From contig NZ_MUNW01000054.1 in NCBI RefSeq assembly GCF_002002725.1, forward strand, positions 1 to 64,000: a stretch of DNA of 64,000 nucleotides, in the 5' to 3' direction. Shown one piece after another: positions 26,832 through 35,949 of this stretch (the first letter of the stretch is position 1; the number at the start of each line of letters is the position of its first letter). Made by a program: the position numbers and the translations under genes. Source of the stretch: Sinorhizobium sp. A49 (GTDB lineage Bacteria; Pseudomonadota; Alphaproteobacteria; Rhizobiales; Rhizobiaceae). The notes under the pieces are model-generated. The model was given only the letters and a program-made list of their open reading frames with translations. It ran no database searches and was not told the DNA's origin.

Positions 26832-27259
26832 GCGCCGCCTCGATTTCCACATCCTGGTGGGCCAGGACGTCAAAACTGCCAATCTTCAGGATTGTCTTCG
26901 TACCGTTTACCGTCGAGGTGGAGAACTCGGGACCGGATCGTCACGGCGTCCTTTTGCCAGAATGTCGGTGATGCCCTCCGATTGGCAAGATCGTGCCGAC
27001 GAATGAAGCCGGGATTGCCGCAAGCAGGCTGACGATCGCCTTCCTCTGCAAACTCTCCTTAGAGACGATCTTGCCACAGCACTGGCAGCGATTGCTTGAC
27101 CTGCACAACGAACGGGCAACCTGCTGCGCTCGCGTGCCGTATTCTCCGGCAATTCGTTGCACTCGCCCAGGGGTCGAACGCGGTGAAGCGAGGATGTTAC
27201 GGGTGGCCCGGCTTTTGCTTTCCTCTTTCTGAAGCACGAACTCAAGGGTTGGGCAGACG
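26832..27259. other. Intergenic stretch after nosX, nothing convincing
   Basis: About 430 bases with no supported gene. A minus-strand peptide near 27110-27190 faintly resembles the end of the Ffh M-domain but is too weak to call. No terminator with a T run follows nosX. Confidence 0.4.
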
Positions 27260-27586
27260 ATGTGGAATGGATTGCTGCTATCGCTGTTGCTGAGCGTTTC
27301 GATGGGGTTCAGTTTCAAGGGGGCAACCTGCGGATTGAGCGGACGTGTTGAGGACGAGCGCGGCAATGCGGTTCGGGCAACGGTTGCGACAACCGTCGGC
27401 CTGACTGCGCTCGGTCTGGTGTTCAGCTATCAGGGCCTCTGGTTTGGCGGCGCGGCGGTGGTGTTTGGAATTGGGTTTTCGCACCTCGCCGCCCGTCTGG
27501 TTCCGCAGACGGTCTCGCTCGTCATCTCGACTGTGGCTCTCTATTCCTACCTGCAACTGGCGGGACCATGGGTTTCGACCGTTTGA
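27260..27586 (+). CDS. Small membrane protein of unknown function
   Basis: A 108-residue protein with three to four hydrophobic segments (about 3-22, 42-57, 60-75 and 80-102). An Arg/Glu-rich loop (SGRVEDERGNAVRAT) separates the first two. No motif points to a function. Its binding site is weak (GGGTTGGGCAGACG before ATG), but membrane character and codon pattern support it being real. It follows the nos cluster on the same strand and faces the folate gene. Confidence 0.55.
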   Translation: MWNGLLLSLLLSVSMGFSFKGATCGLSGRVEDERGNAVRATVATTVGLTALGLVFSYQGLWFGGAAVVFGIGFSHLAARLVPQTVSLVISTVALYSYLQLAGPWVSTV

Positions 27587-27624
27587 CCGCCGGTCGGAAA
27601 CCGCCGCTGTTTCGAGCATAGGCC

Positions 27625-28239
27625 TTATGTTCGCAACCGCGTCCGTGCCTCGGTCACGATCGCGTCCATGGCAATGTCATGCCATTGCGGACGGATGCTC
27701 TCAATCTTCTGCAGTTCGAAACCCACGCCGATCACAAGGGGCTTTGGTTTGAGGCCGGCGAGGGTGCGGTCATAATAACCGCCGCCATAGCCAAGGCGGA
27801 AACCGTCTTCGTCGAAACCCACCACAGGCGCGATCACGATCGAGGGTTTGAGATCCTGCCCGCTTGCCGGTATCGGTATGCCCCACACGCCCCTTTCCAG
27901 CGGTTCGCCCTGTCGCCACGACCGGAAACTCAACGGCCTTGCTTTTGCGACGACAACCGGCAACAGGCATTGCGCGCCACGGGCGTCGAGCACGTTCATC
28001 CATGGGCGCAGATCCGGTTCGCCGCGAAACGGCCAGTATAGCGCGACCGCCTTGCCCGCGACCTCAGGTGCGATGGAATCGATCGCTTCCTGGATCGCCT
28101 TCGTCAACTTTGCACGTTCGCCAGCGAGTAGCGCTTGTCTTGAGCTGATCAGCGCTTGGCGCTGTTGCTCGCGCCATTCGTAGGTCGAAATCGGCTTGGC
28201 CAGGTCATGACCCGTTTTGACAGGATCCACATCGTTCAT
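27625..28239 (-). CDS. 5-formyltetrahydrofolate cyclo-ligase family protein
   Basis: A 204-residue enzyme that converts 5-formyl-THF to 5,10-methenyl-THF using ATP. The family's C-terminal motif GFDEDGFRLGYGGGYYDRTLA is intact, as are ALYWPFRGEPDLRPW and the basic N-terminal helix (WREQQRQALISSRQALL). I use ATG 28239; a GTG at 28296 would add 19 residues and has AGGCAGG upstream, so the start is uncertain. The gene is divergent from a LysR regulator. Its position near nos genes is probably incidental. Confidence 0.85.
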   Translation of the reverse strand: MNDVDPVKTGHDLAKPISTYEWREQQRQALISSRQALLAGERAKLTKAIQEAIDSIAPEVAGKAVALYWPFRGEPDLRPWMNVLDARGAQCLLPVVVAKARPLSFRSWRQGEPLERGVWGIPIPASGQDLKPSIVIAPVVGFDEDGFRLGYGGGYYDRTLAGLKPKPLVIGVGFELQKIESIRPQWHDIAMDAIVTEARTRLRT

Positions 28240-28414
28240 AACACATGGAGCCGACGAGCAGGTCGGCGGAATGTCGTCCTCATTGTTCCGTGTCACGATC
28301 GCCTGCCTTTCTCCAGATCCAGCGAAGTTTCGAAATTCTGTTCCGGTTGCCGTCTTGATTATCGTTTCGATATTGAGAACAATAAAGCTGCTTCATTCCT
28401 TCTGCAGGCTAATA

Positions 28415-29299
28415 ATGGACTTCATGAGCCTCGAGATTTTTCTGGCAGTCGCCGAGCATACCAGCGTGACGCGCGCGGCCATGGCGGCGGACCGTGCACC
28501 GTCAAACGTCACGAACCGCATTCGTGCACTGGAAGAGGAGCTTGGGGTCGAACTCTTCAGTCGTGAAGGCAAGAAGATGACGTTGACGCGTGAAGGCCGG
28601 CTGTTCCGTTCCTATGCCAGCCGTTTGATCGCGCTTGGCGAGGAGGCGCGCCGCGCGCTGAAGCCGACCCACATGCCCGATACGCTGCGTGTCGGCAGCA
28701 TGGAAAGCACAGCCGCTGCTCGCCTGCCGCAGGTCTTGCAGGCATTCAAACTGGCACATCCGAATGTGTCCGTGCGGCTGACGATGGGATCTTCCGAGGA
28801 ACTGACGCGGGCCGTCCTTGCCGAGGAGATCGACTGCGCTCTCATCGCATCCATGCCGGCCGATATCGTCGAGCCACGGTCAGACCTGCTCGATGATCTC
28901 GAGGCTGCGCCGATCTACCATGAGGAAGTGCTCATCGTTCTGCCGGCCTCCCACCCGCCCATCACGGCGGTTGCCGACGTGCGTGTCGCCTGCCTGGCGG
29001 CGCTTGAGCCCGGCTGCACCTACCGGCGTGTGGCAGAACAATGGACCAGATCAGCCGGAACGATCACCACCACGGAAGTCTCGTCCTACCATGCGATATT
29101 GGCAAGCGTCGCTGCGGGTGACGCGATCGGCGTGGTCCCAAGATCGGTGTTTGATCTGATGGATTGGCCGGGGGAGGTCGGGATTTACCCGTTGCGCGAT
29201 GTTGAGACGCTGCTTATCTCCCGCAAGGGGGAGCGCTCCCCGGCGATCGCGAACCTGCATCAGGCGCTGCTCGGCAATCCCGGCCGCCCCGCAGACTGA
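28415..29299 (+). CDS. LysR-family transcriptional regulator
   Basis: A 294-residue regulator with the N-terminal winged helix-turn-helix (MSLEIFLAVAEHTSVTRAAM, then NVTNRIRALEEELGVELFSR) and an effector domain from about residue 88 (LRVGSMESTAAARLPQVLQAF). I begin at ATG 28415 because the DNA-binding domain starts there; the open frame upstream is not family-like. Divergent from the folate gene and just ahead of the HPP-CBS gene, 62 bases before its start, so that gene may be a target or co-transcribed. Confidence 0.87.
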   Translation: MDFMSLEIFLAVAEHTSVTRAAMAADRAPSNVTNRIRALEEELGVELFSREGKKMTLTREGRLFRSYASRLIALGEEARRALKPTHMPDTLRVGSMESTAAARLPQVLQAFKLAHPNVSVRLTMGSSEELTRAVLAEEIDCALIASMPADIVEPRSDLLDDLEAAPIYHEEVLIVLPASHPPITAVADVRVACLAALEPGCTYRRVAEQWTRSAGTITTTEVSSYHAILASVAAGDAIGVVPRSVFDLMDWPGEVGIYPLRDVETLLISRKGERSPAIANLHQALLGNPGRPAD

Positions 29300-29361
29300 T
29301 CATTTCCCTCGTGCAATCGGCGATCCCGATTTCGAAAGCACTGCCAGCAACGGATACTTCC

Positions 29362-30483
29362 ATGGTCGATTCACCGAATATCGAGCCGCCCGCGAGGGCG
29401 CGTCGCCGCTTCTTCGTGCCAATCCTTGCTGGGGCAACATTGCGCGAGCGCCTGGTCGGGTGCCTTGGGGCGCTGGCCGGCATTCTGTTGACCGGCATGA
29501 TCAGCGGCAGCGTCTTTGGCGCTGGTGCCAGCCTTCCCTTGATCGTGGCGCCAATGGGAGCATCTGCCGTTCTGCTGTTCGCCGTGCCGGCCAGCCCACT
29601 GGCTCAACCCTGGTCAATCATCGGGGGCAATACGATCTCGGCCTTTGTTGGCGTCCTGTCGGCGATGTTCGTGCCGGACCCGCTGATCGCGACCGGTATC
29701 GGGGTTGCACTCGCAATTGCGGCCATGTCGTTTGCACGCTGCCTCCATCCGCCAGGCGGGGCAGCCGCTTTGACCGCGGTCCTTGGAGGTCCCGTCGTTG
29801 CGAGTTGGGGGCTTTGGTTTCCGCTGGTCCCGGTTGCGCTGAACTCCTGCCTGCTGGTTGGGCTCGGCGTCCTGTTTCACAAGCTTGCGAAGCGTAACTA
29901 TCCGCATGTCCCGCTGCCCGTTTCAAATACGCATCAGACAGTCGACCCACCGTCGGACCGGCGTGTCGGTTTTACCGGTGCAGACGTCGACGCTGCTCTC
30001 GAGGCATTGGAGGAGACATTCGACATCAGTCGTGACGATCTCGAGCGGCTGTTGCGGCAGGTCGAGCTGCAGGCGGTCAAACGGGCGACACCACACATCC
30101 TGTGCAGGGATATCATGTCGCGCGACGTCATCAGCGTAGGCAACATCGACAACAGCGAACTGGCGCGCTCGCTTCTGCTCAAGCACAATGTCCGAGTGCT
30201 GCCGGTCAAGGACGGTGACGGCCGGCTCGTCGGTACCGTCGGGCTCAGAGAGCTTTCAGAAGCCGGTGGCATGCTTTCGGACAATCTCGCGGTTCCAGTG
30301 ACCGCTGGGGCGGATGACCGGGCAATGAGCCTTCTGCCCGCCTTGACCAGCGGCAGAATTCACGCCGTCATCATCGTCGACGATCACCACCAAGTCTTGG
30401 GCCTGATTTCGCAAACCGATCTGCTGGCGGCTGCGGCAAGAGCCATCCTCGAGAGCGGGGTCGCCGGCAACCAGGTGGCATAA
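29362..30483 (+). CDS. HPP-family membrane protein with C-terminal CBS pair
   Basis: A 373-residue protein. Residues 30-175 form about four to five helices containing the HPP motif (CLHPPGGAAALTAVLGG, HPP at 129-131). Plant and cyanobacterial relatives transport nitrite. The C-terminal part (about 255-365) holds two CBS domains (CRDIMSRDVISV, VRVLPVKDGDGRLVG and IHAVIIVDDHHQVLGLISQTDLL), which usually sense adenosyl nucleotides. A GTG at 29311 would add 17 residues. Nitrite handling would fit the neighbouring nos region, but that is inference. Confidence 0.82.
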   Translation: MVDSPNIEPPARARRRFFVPILAGATLRERLVGCLGALAGILLTGMISGSVFGAGASLPLIVAPMGASAVLLFAVPASPLAQPWSIIGGNTISAFVGVLSAMFVPDPLIATGIGVALAIAAMSFARCLHPPGGAAALTAVLGGPVVASWGLWFPLVPVALNSCLLVGLGVLFHKLAKRNYPHVPLPVSNTHQTVDPPSDRRVGFTGADVDAALEALEETFDISRDDLERLLRQVELQAVKRATPHILCRDIMSRDVISVGNIDNSELARSLLLKHNVRVLPVKDGDGRLVGTVGLRELSEAGGMLSDNLAVPVTAGADDRAMSLLPALTSGRIHAVIIVDDHHQVLGLISQTDLLAAAARAILESGVAGNQVA

Positions 30484-30838
30484 ATCCACCGGGACGGGCG
30501 ATAGAAGGCCCTCCTGGCTGCGATCTCGGTGATCGTCCTGCCGGCGGTTCCCTCCGGTGTTCATCCGCAGCCTTCAGATCGCATGACGCTGGCACGGCAA
30601 CCAAATGGCGCGCAATTCATGGTGTAGGCGCAACGGTCTACGCCTGTCCTCCGTCTGAGCTTTGTGCCGGCAAGTGGCAATGGGCACGTCACCGGCATGA
30701 CATGGCAGCCGCGCGAATTCTTGTCAGTCATTTACGCAAACTTGTTATACAGATTTGACAAGTAGTCCGCGATCTGTCTAAGTATGTGTCATACAGGGTG
30801 GCGCGGGCAACCGGCCATATCAGCATACCGGAGGAACA
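30484..30838. other. Intergenic region before the enolase-superfamily operon
   Basis: About 355 bases. The left 240 show nothing definite. The right end carries a promoter and two FadR-type operator sequences, listed separately. Confidence 0.5.
30741..30797 (+). promoter_or_regulatory. Promoter with two FadR-type (GntR) operators
   Basis: CTTGTTATACAGAT (30741-30754) and TGTCATACAGG (30787-30797) are, read on the other strand, ATCTGTATAACAAG and CCTGTATGACA, variants of the palindrome TTGT-ATG-ACAA found at four other promoters here. Between them lie TTGACA (30755-30760) and, 17 bases on, CTAAGT (30778-30783), close to the rhizobial -10 CTATAT. Operators flanking the promoter suggest repression by one of the GntR proteins at 39-41 kb. 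Confidence 0.6.
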
Positions 30839-31987
30839 ATGATCATCACCGACATCGAGGTGCGAGTCTTCCGCACGACGACGCGCCGCCATTCTGATAG
30901 TGCCGGTCACGCGCATCCGGGCCCGCCGCATCAGGTGGAGCAGGCAATGCTCACTGTGCGCACGGAAGATGGTCATGAGGGGCACTCCTTCACTGCGCCC
31001 GAAATCGTCCGCCCGCATCTGATCGAGAAATTCGTGAAAAAGGTCCTCATCGGCCAGGATCACCGGGATCGCGAGAGGCTGTGGCAGGATCTCGCCCACT
31101 GGCAGCGCGGCTCCGCCGCGCAACTCACAGACCGCACGCTTGCGGTCGTCGATTGCGCGCTGTGGGACCTGGCAGGCAGAACACTCAATCAACCTGTATA
31201 CAAGTTGATCGGCGGTTACCGCGACAAGGTGCTGGCTTATGGCTCCATCATGTGCGGTGATGAGTTGGAAAATGGCCTGGCGACACCAGAGGATTACGGT
31301 CGTTTCGCCGAGACGCTGGTCAAGCGCGGTTACAAGGGTATCAAGCTGCACACCTGGATGCCGCCGGTCAGTTGGGCTCCAGATGTGAAGATGGATATCA
31401 AGGCCTGCGCAGCTGTTCGCGAGGCCGTGGGTCCGAACATCCGCCTCATGATCGATGCCTTCCACTGGTATTCTCGAACCGACGCGCTCGAACTTGGGCG
31501 CGGCCTTGAAAAGCTCGGCTTCGACTGGATCGAGGAGCCGATGGATGAGCAGTCGCTCTCTTCCTACAAGTGGCTTGCGGACAATCTCGACATTCCCGTG
31601 GTCGGTCCGGAAAGTGCGGCCGGCAAGCACTGGCACCGCGCCGAATGGATCAAGGCCGGCGCCTGCGACATACTTCGCACCGGCGTCAACGACGTCGGCG
31701 GCATTACGCCTGCCCTGAAGACCATGCATCTGGCCGAGGCCTTCGGGATGGAATGTGAGGTGCACGGCAACACCGCGATGAACCTCCACGTGGTGGCCGC
31801 TACCAAGAACTGCCGCTGGTACGAGCGCGGCCTGTTGCACCCGTTCCTCGAATATGACGACGGCCACGACTATCTGAAGTCGCTCTCCGATCCGATGGAT
31901 CGGGACGGGTTTGTCCATGTGCCAGATCGGCCGGGGCTCGGCGAGGACATCGACTTGGAATTCATCGAGAACAACCGCGTACGGTGA
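30839..31987 (+). CDS. Enolase-superfamily (mandelate racemase group) sugar-acid dehydratase
   Basis: A 382-residue enzyme of the mandelate racemase group. Metal ligands are visible at D206 (MIDAFHW), E232 (WIEEPM) and E258 (GPES). The first acid/base motif is K169-L-H171 (GIKLHTW) instead of the common KxK, and H309 (EVHGN) is the opposite-face base. Such enzymes dehydrate acid sugars to 2-keto-3-deoxy acids. The exact substrate is not readable. It is first in a unit with an SGNH hydrolase and an importer binding protein, under FadR-type operators, so it is probably for a pectin-derived acid sugar. Confidence 0.83.
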   Translation: MIITDIEVRVFRTTTRRHSDSAGHAHPGPPHQVEQAMLTVRTEDGHEGHSFTAPEIVRPHLIEKFVKKVLIGQDHRDRERLWQDLAHWQRGSAAQLTDRTLAVVDCALWDLAGRTLNQPVYKLIGGYRDKVLAYGSIMCGDELENGLATPEDYGRFAETLVKRGYKGIKLHTWMPPVSWAPDVKMDIKACAAVREAVGPNIRLMIDAFHWYSRTDALELGRGLEKLGFDWIEEPMDEQSLSSYKWLADNLDIPVVGPESAAGKHWHRAEWIKAGACDILRTGVNDVGGITPALKTMHLAEAFGMECEVHGNTAMNLHVVAATKNCRWYERGLLHPFLEYDDGHDYLKSLSDPMDRDGFVHVPDRPGLGEDIDLEFIENNRVR

Positions 31988-32006
31988 CGAGCGAGGTGAT
32001 TGGGCA

Positions 32007-32636
32007 ATGAAGACCGTTCTCGCCTTCGGCGACAGTCTGACCTGGGGTGCGGATCCGAAAACAGGTCTGCGTCATCCGTCCGAGAGCCGCTGGCCTGACG
32101 TTCTCGGTCGGGAACTCGGCGGAGCGGCAAAGATCATATCGGAAGGGCTCGGCGGGCGCACCACCTGCTACGACGACCATGCCGGCCCCGCCTGCCGCAA
32201 TGGCGCCAAGGCGCTGGAGGTGGCGCTTGCCAGCCACATGCCGCTCGATCTGGTGATCGTCATGCTCGGCACCAACGACATCAAGCCGGTGCATGGCGGA
32301 CGCGCGGAAGGGGCCGTTTCCGGCATGCGCCGCCTGGCGCAGATCGTAGACACCTTTCCTTACAAACCGAGCGGGGCGAAGCCGAAAGTTCTGATCGTCG
32401 CGCCGCCGCCGTGTTCGCCCGGCCCAGGCGGGCACCCGGCGGCCGGCCGAAGCGTTGCGGAATCCGAGCGGCTTTCCCCGCTTTACCGCAAGCTCGCCAC
32501 CGAACTCGGCCACGCGTTCTTCGATGCAGGCGCCGTCGCCCGTGGATCTGAGATCGATGGCGTGCACCTGGAAGCTGCCGCGACCGCCGCCATCGGACGG
32601 GCACTCGCAGCCCCCGTCGGCGCAATTCTAGCCTGA
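32007..32636 (+). CDS. SGNH/GDSL hydrolase, cytoplasmic
   Basis: A 209-residue esterase-like protein with all SGNH blocks: GDSLTWG (catalytic Ser near residue 9), Gly in EGLGGRTT, Asn in LGTNDIK and D-x2-H in DGVHLEA near the end. No signal peptide, so it acts in the cytoplasm, perhaps deacetylating an imported sugar. It follows the enolase-superfamily gene by 19 bases, and the importer binding protein comes next, which points to an acetylated or esterified substrate. Confidence 0.82.
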   Translation: MKTVLAFGDSLTWGADPKTGLRHPSESRWPDVLGRELGGAAKIISEGLGGRTTCYDDHAGPACRNGAKALEVALASHMPLDLVIVMLGTNDIKPVHGGRAEGAVSGMRRLAQIVDTFPYKPSGAKPKVLIVAPPPCSPGPGGHPAAGRSVAESERLSPLYRKLATELGHAFFDAGAVARGSEIDGVHLEAAATAAIGRALAAPVGAILA

Positions 32637-32726
32637 TCCGTTTCAACGCCTGCGGAGGAGCAGGCGTGCGGGTCGTGAAACTGGTAGGCCGAAATCCGAA
32701 AGAGACGGCCGCAAAGGAGGAAGTAT

Positions 32727-34325
32727 ATGAGACACTTTTTTGTAAAAGCCGCGCTCGGCGCGCTTCTCGCCACGGCCGCGCCGATCGGCGTACTCGCCGA
32801 GACGCCCGCCGACCAGTTGGTCGTCGCAACCACCATGAGCAACATTCTTACGCTCGATCCCGCTGCCATCACCGGCCGCGAGACCGTGCAGGTGCTCAAC
32901 AACATCTATGACACGCTGGTCGTCCTTTCGCCGCAGGACCGTAGCGTCCAGCCGCGCCTTGCCGAGCGCTGGGAAATTGCCGAGGATCGCAAGTCGATCC
33001 GCTTTCACCTGCGTGCCGATGCGACGTTTGCCTCCGGCAATCCCGTTACCGCCGGCGATGTCGCCTGGAGCCTGAAGCGACTGCTCGCCCGCAATCTGGC
33101 GCAGTCGTCCTTCCTCAAGACCCGTGGCTTCACGCTCGAGGATGCCGACAAGGCGTTCGTGGCCGAAGACGACCACACCTTTGTGATCAACCTGGCGAAG
33201 CCCGATGACCCGAACCTGCTCTTGATGATCCTGGCGCAAAACGGTCCCGGCTCCATTCTCGACAGCAAGACGGCACTCGAAAACGAGAAGGACGGTGACC
33301 TCGGTGCCGCATGGCTGACACTGAATTCAGCCGGCTCCGGTCCCTTTACGCTGAAGCAGTGGAAGTCGAACGAATACATCATCCTTGCCCGCAACGACGA
33401 CTACTGGGGCGAAAAGGCCGCGATGAAGCGCGTCTTGATGCGCCATTTGCCGGAATCCCAGTCGCAGCGGCTGCTCTTGGAAAAGGGTGATATCGATGTC
33501 GCCTATTCCCTTCAGGCACCGGATCTGAAGTCGCTGGAGGCCGACAAGGCGATTACCATCGCATCGACGCCGGGCTCGGGGTTCTACTATCTCAGCGTCT
33601 CGATGAAGGACGAGCGCTTCGCCAACAAGAAGGTCCGCGAGGCTCTGCGTTACCTGATCGACTACGAAGGCCTCGACAAGGCGGTGATGCCCTATTACGG
33701 CAAGTTGCACCAGCGGCCGTTGTCGACCGGCGTTCTCGGTGCGCTGCCGGACGAGGGCTACAAGCTGGACGTGGAGAAGGCAAAGGCCCTGCTCGCCGAA
33801 GCCGGCTACCCCGACGGTTTCAAGACAACGCTCAGGGTTCTCTCCGAAGATCCGTTCATGAAGGCAGCGACGGCGATCCAGAACACGCTCGGCCAGGCCG
33901 GCATCCAGGCGGAACTCATCAGCGGTTCGGGCGACCAGATCTACGGCGCGATGCGGGAGAGAAACTTCGAATTGCTGGTCGGCCGCGGCGGCGGCGGTCA
34001 GCAACCGCACCCGGACAACAACCTGCGTTCCATCGCCTATAATCCCGACAATTCCGACGATGCAAAGCTGACCAACTACCAGAGCTGGCGCACCAGTTTC
34101 TACGACGAGAAGCTCAACAAGCTGATCGAGGAAGCATTGGTCGAGCGCGATCCGGCCAAGCAGGCCAAGCTCTATGAAGGTGTGCAGGGCTATATGGATG
34201 AGGCGGTCATGTCGATCCAGCCCTTCTCCGAAGTGATCGACACCGCCGCCTATCGCAGCGACGTCAAGGGTATGATCGTCAGCCCGTGGCTTTCACGTTT
34301 CGAGGGCGTGACCAAGGAACGCTGA
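32727..34325 (+). CDS. Periplasmic binding protein, dipeptide type (family 5)
   Basis: A 532-residue solute-binding protein of family 5 with a Sec signal (residues 1-24, cleavage near LAE). Family features: DTLVVLSPQDRSVQPRLAER, HLRADATFASGNPVTAGDV, SAGSGPFTLKQWKSNEYI and RLLLEKGDIDVAYSLQ. GGAGGAA precedes the ATG. The matching permeases and ATPases lie on the opposite strand at 35.2-38.7 kb in a convergent unit. The operon partners and operators point to a uronate-type oligosaccharide or sugar acid, not a peptide. Confidence 0.88.
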   Translation: MRHFFVKAALGALLATAAPIGVLAETPADQLVVATTMSNILTLDPAAITGRETVQVLNNIYDTLVVLSPQDRSVQPRLAERWEIAEDRKSIRFHLRADATFASGNPVTAGDVAWSLKRLLARNLAQSSFLKTRGFTLEDADKAFVAEDDHTFVINLAKPDDPNLLLMILAQNGPGSILDSKTALENEKDGDLGAAWLTLNSAGSGPFTLKQWKSNEYIILARNDDYWGEKAAMKRVLMRHLPESQSQRLLLEKGDIDVAYSLQAPDLKSLEADKAITIASTPGSGFYYLSVSMKDERFANKKVREALRYLIDYEGLDKAVMPYYGKLHQRPLSTGVLGALPDEGYKLDVEKAKALLAEAGYPDGFKTTLRVLSEDPFMKAATAIQNTLGQAGIQAELISGSGDQIYGAMRERNFELLVGRGGGGQQPHPDNNLRSIAYNPDNSDDAKLTNYQSWRTSFYDEKLNKLIEEALVERDPAKQAKLYEGVQGYMDEAVMSIQPFSEVIDTAAYRSDVKGMIVSPWLSRFEGVTKER

Positions 34326-34707
34326 AAACATCACCCGTCTGAGTCTTCGAAAAACCGAGAGGCGCGTGCCGGCACGCGCCTTTCTTGCGTTTCGACGAGG
34401 CTGGATCCGATAATGGTTCCAGCGTGTGACGTCGCTCGACGGACAGATATCTCTCCCTTGCAAGTGGATTTCCTCGAGGCCGGAGTGGCCCGATGGGGCC
34501 TCCCGTCGGGCACATCCCGGCTGGTTCCGTTCTCAGGCAAGCCTCGATGCCGGAACGCATTTTCCGTACGCGGCTATGTTGAGAACGCAGCGGTATTCGA
34601 TGGCAATCGGTGTTCAGCCCGCATGCGGACATCGCGACGAGCTTGACCTTCAGGTTGCATGTAAGCCGCTTCACCGGCATTGTCCTCTAACAAACCAAGG
34701 AGGGCTC
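34326..34707. other. Intergenic region after the binding-protein gene
   Basis: About 380 bases. It contains the terminator at 34361-34385 and the ribosome binding site of the VOC gene at its right end. Nothing else was recognised. Confidence 0.5.
34361..34385 (+). terminator. Rho-independent terminator
   Basis: A perfect inverted repeat GGCGCGTGCC (34361-34370) with GGCACGCGCC (34371-34380) followed by TTTCTT, 35 bases after the stop of the binding-protein gene. It ends the enolase-superfamily operon. Confidence 0.85.
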
Positions 34708-35067
34708 ATGCCAAAGGTCGTTGGAATTGGCGGTGTGTTCTTCAGGGCGGCGGACCCGGCTCGGCTAGCGGAATGGTACGAGAGGCACCTTGGTGTTGAT
34801 GACCTGCATAAGTCCGTGTGGCAGCAAGAGGCGGGAACGACGATCTTTGGGCCTTTCTCTCAGAACACCGATTATTTTGGACGAAGAGAACAACAATGGA
34901 TGATCAACTTCCGGGTCGATGACCTGGATGGGCTGCTGGCAAACCTCACGGCAAGCGGGATCGCGGTGGAAACGCGGGCGGAGTGGGATTCGGAAGTCGG
35001 TCGCTTTGCCCGGATCCACGATCCCGAAGGCAATCCGATCGAGCTATGGGAGCCTACGAAGGAATGA
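34708..35067 (+). CDS. VOC/glyoxalase-like protein
   Basis: A 119-residue protein with two beta-alpha-beta-beta-beta halves: GIGGVFFRAADPARLAEWYE, then INFRVDDLDGLLANLTASGI and FARIHDPEGNPIELWEP. The C-terminal DPEGNPIELWEP with Glu is the usual metal-site motif of glyoxalase/bleomycin-resistance/dioxygenase-type VOC proteins. A near-perfect Shine-Dalgarno AAGGAGGG precedes the ATG. It stands alone between two convergent transport units and need not belong to them. Substrate unknown. Confidence 0.8.
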   Translation: MPKVVGIGGVFFRAADPARLAEWYERHLGVDDLHKSVWQQEAGTTIFGPFSQNTDYFGRREQQWMINFRVDDLDGLLANLTASGIAVETRAEWDSEVGRFARIHDPEGNPIELWEPTKE

Positions 35068-35187
35068 CGGCGAATGCACCGGCCAATCCATGCTCGGCGA
35101 GTGCAAACGAGGTCTGAGCTGGCCCGAAGATAACTGCTCTTGGCGCCTAAATGCAGCGCAGATTTTGCGCGGGCATCTCGTCTGAGC

Positions 35188-35949
35188 TCAGTGCGCGTTT
35201 TCGTATTCGAGCGAGGCGCCGATGAGTTCCCGGGCGTAAGGGTGGGTGGCGCCGTTTGCGGGGATCGCATCACGCGGCAGCACTTCGGTGATTTCTCCGT
35301 GCAGCATGACGGCAAAACGGTCGCACATATGGTCGACCACCGCCAGATCGTGCGTGACCATGATGTAGGTGAAGCCGCGCTCTTCGCGCAGGCGCTGCAG
35401 CAGGTTCAGGATCTCGGCCTGCACCGACACATCGAGCGCCGACGTGGGCTCGTCCAGAAGCAGGAGCGAAGGCTCCAGGATGAGCGCGCGGGCGATGGCG
35501 ACCCGCTGTCTCTGACCACCGGAAAGCTGGTGGGGAAAGCGATCGAGGAAGGAAACGGGAAGGCCGACATCGGTGATTGCCTTGCGCATGCGCTCTTCGC
35601 GGTCGCCGAGCTTGTGGATCACCAGAGGCTCGGAGAGCACGGTGCGCACCGACTGGCGCGGATGCAGCGAGCCGTACGGATCCTGAAACACCATCTGCAG
35701 CGTGCGGCAGCGCTCGATGAGCGGCATCTCGCGCACCGACTTGCCGTCGATAAGGATGTCGCCCGTCCAGATGTCGGTCAGCATGGAGATGCACCGCAAC
35801 ACGGTGGACTTTCCCGAGCCGCTTTCGCCGACGAGCCCGAAGCATTCGCCGGGGCTGACCGAAAAGCCGACGCTTGGTAAGACCCTGACGGCGGCAGGGC
35901 CGGTGCCGAAGGTGATGGACACGTCGCGAGTTTCGACGGAAACGGACAT
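35188..35949 (-). CDS. ABC importer ATPase, DppF type
   Basis: A 253-residue ATPase: Walker [10 protein letters not shown] near 42-50, signature LSGGQRQRV, Walker B LLLLDEPTSALDV and the THPYARELI tail of the oligopeptide family. The start ATG shares bases with the stop of the other ATPase gene (TGATG), so the two are coupled; a longer start seven codons earlier is unlikely. It is last in the minus-strand unit of two permeases and two ATPases, which works with the binding protein encoded at 32.7 kb. Confidence 0.9.
   Translation of the reverse strand: MSVSVETRDVSITFGTGPAAVRVLPSVGFSVSPGECFGLVGESGSGKSTVLRCISMLTDIWTGDILIDGKSVREMPLIERCRTLQMVFQDPYGSLHPRQSVRTVLSEPLVIHKLGDREERMRKAITDVGLPVSFLDRFPHQLSGGQRQRVAIARALILEPSLLLLDEPTSALDVSVQAEILNLLQRLREERGFTYIMVTHDLAVVDHMCDRFAVMLHGEITEVLPRDAIPANGATHPYARELIGASLEYENAH

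Noticed and set aside
27110-27190. Minus-strand peptide like the end of an Ffh M-domain (RVQRIAGEYGTRAQQVARSL)
   Set aside because: Only scattered matches (RIA, GT, V, L), no upstream NG domain, and the frame breaks at once. Probably chance.
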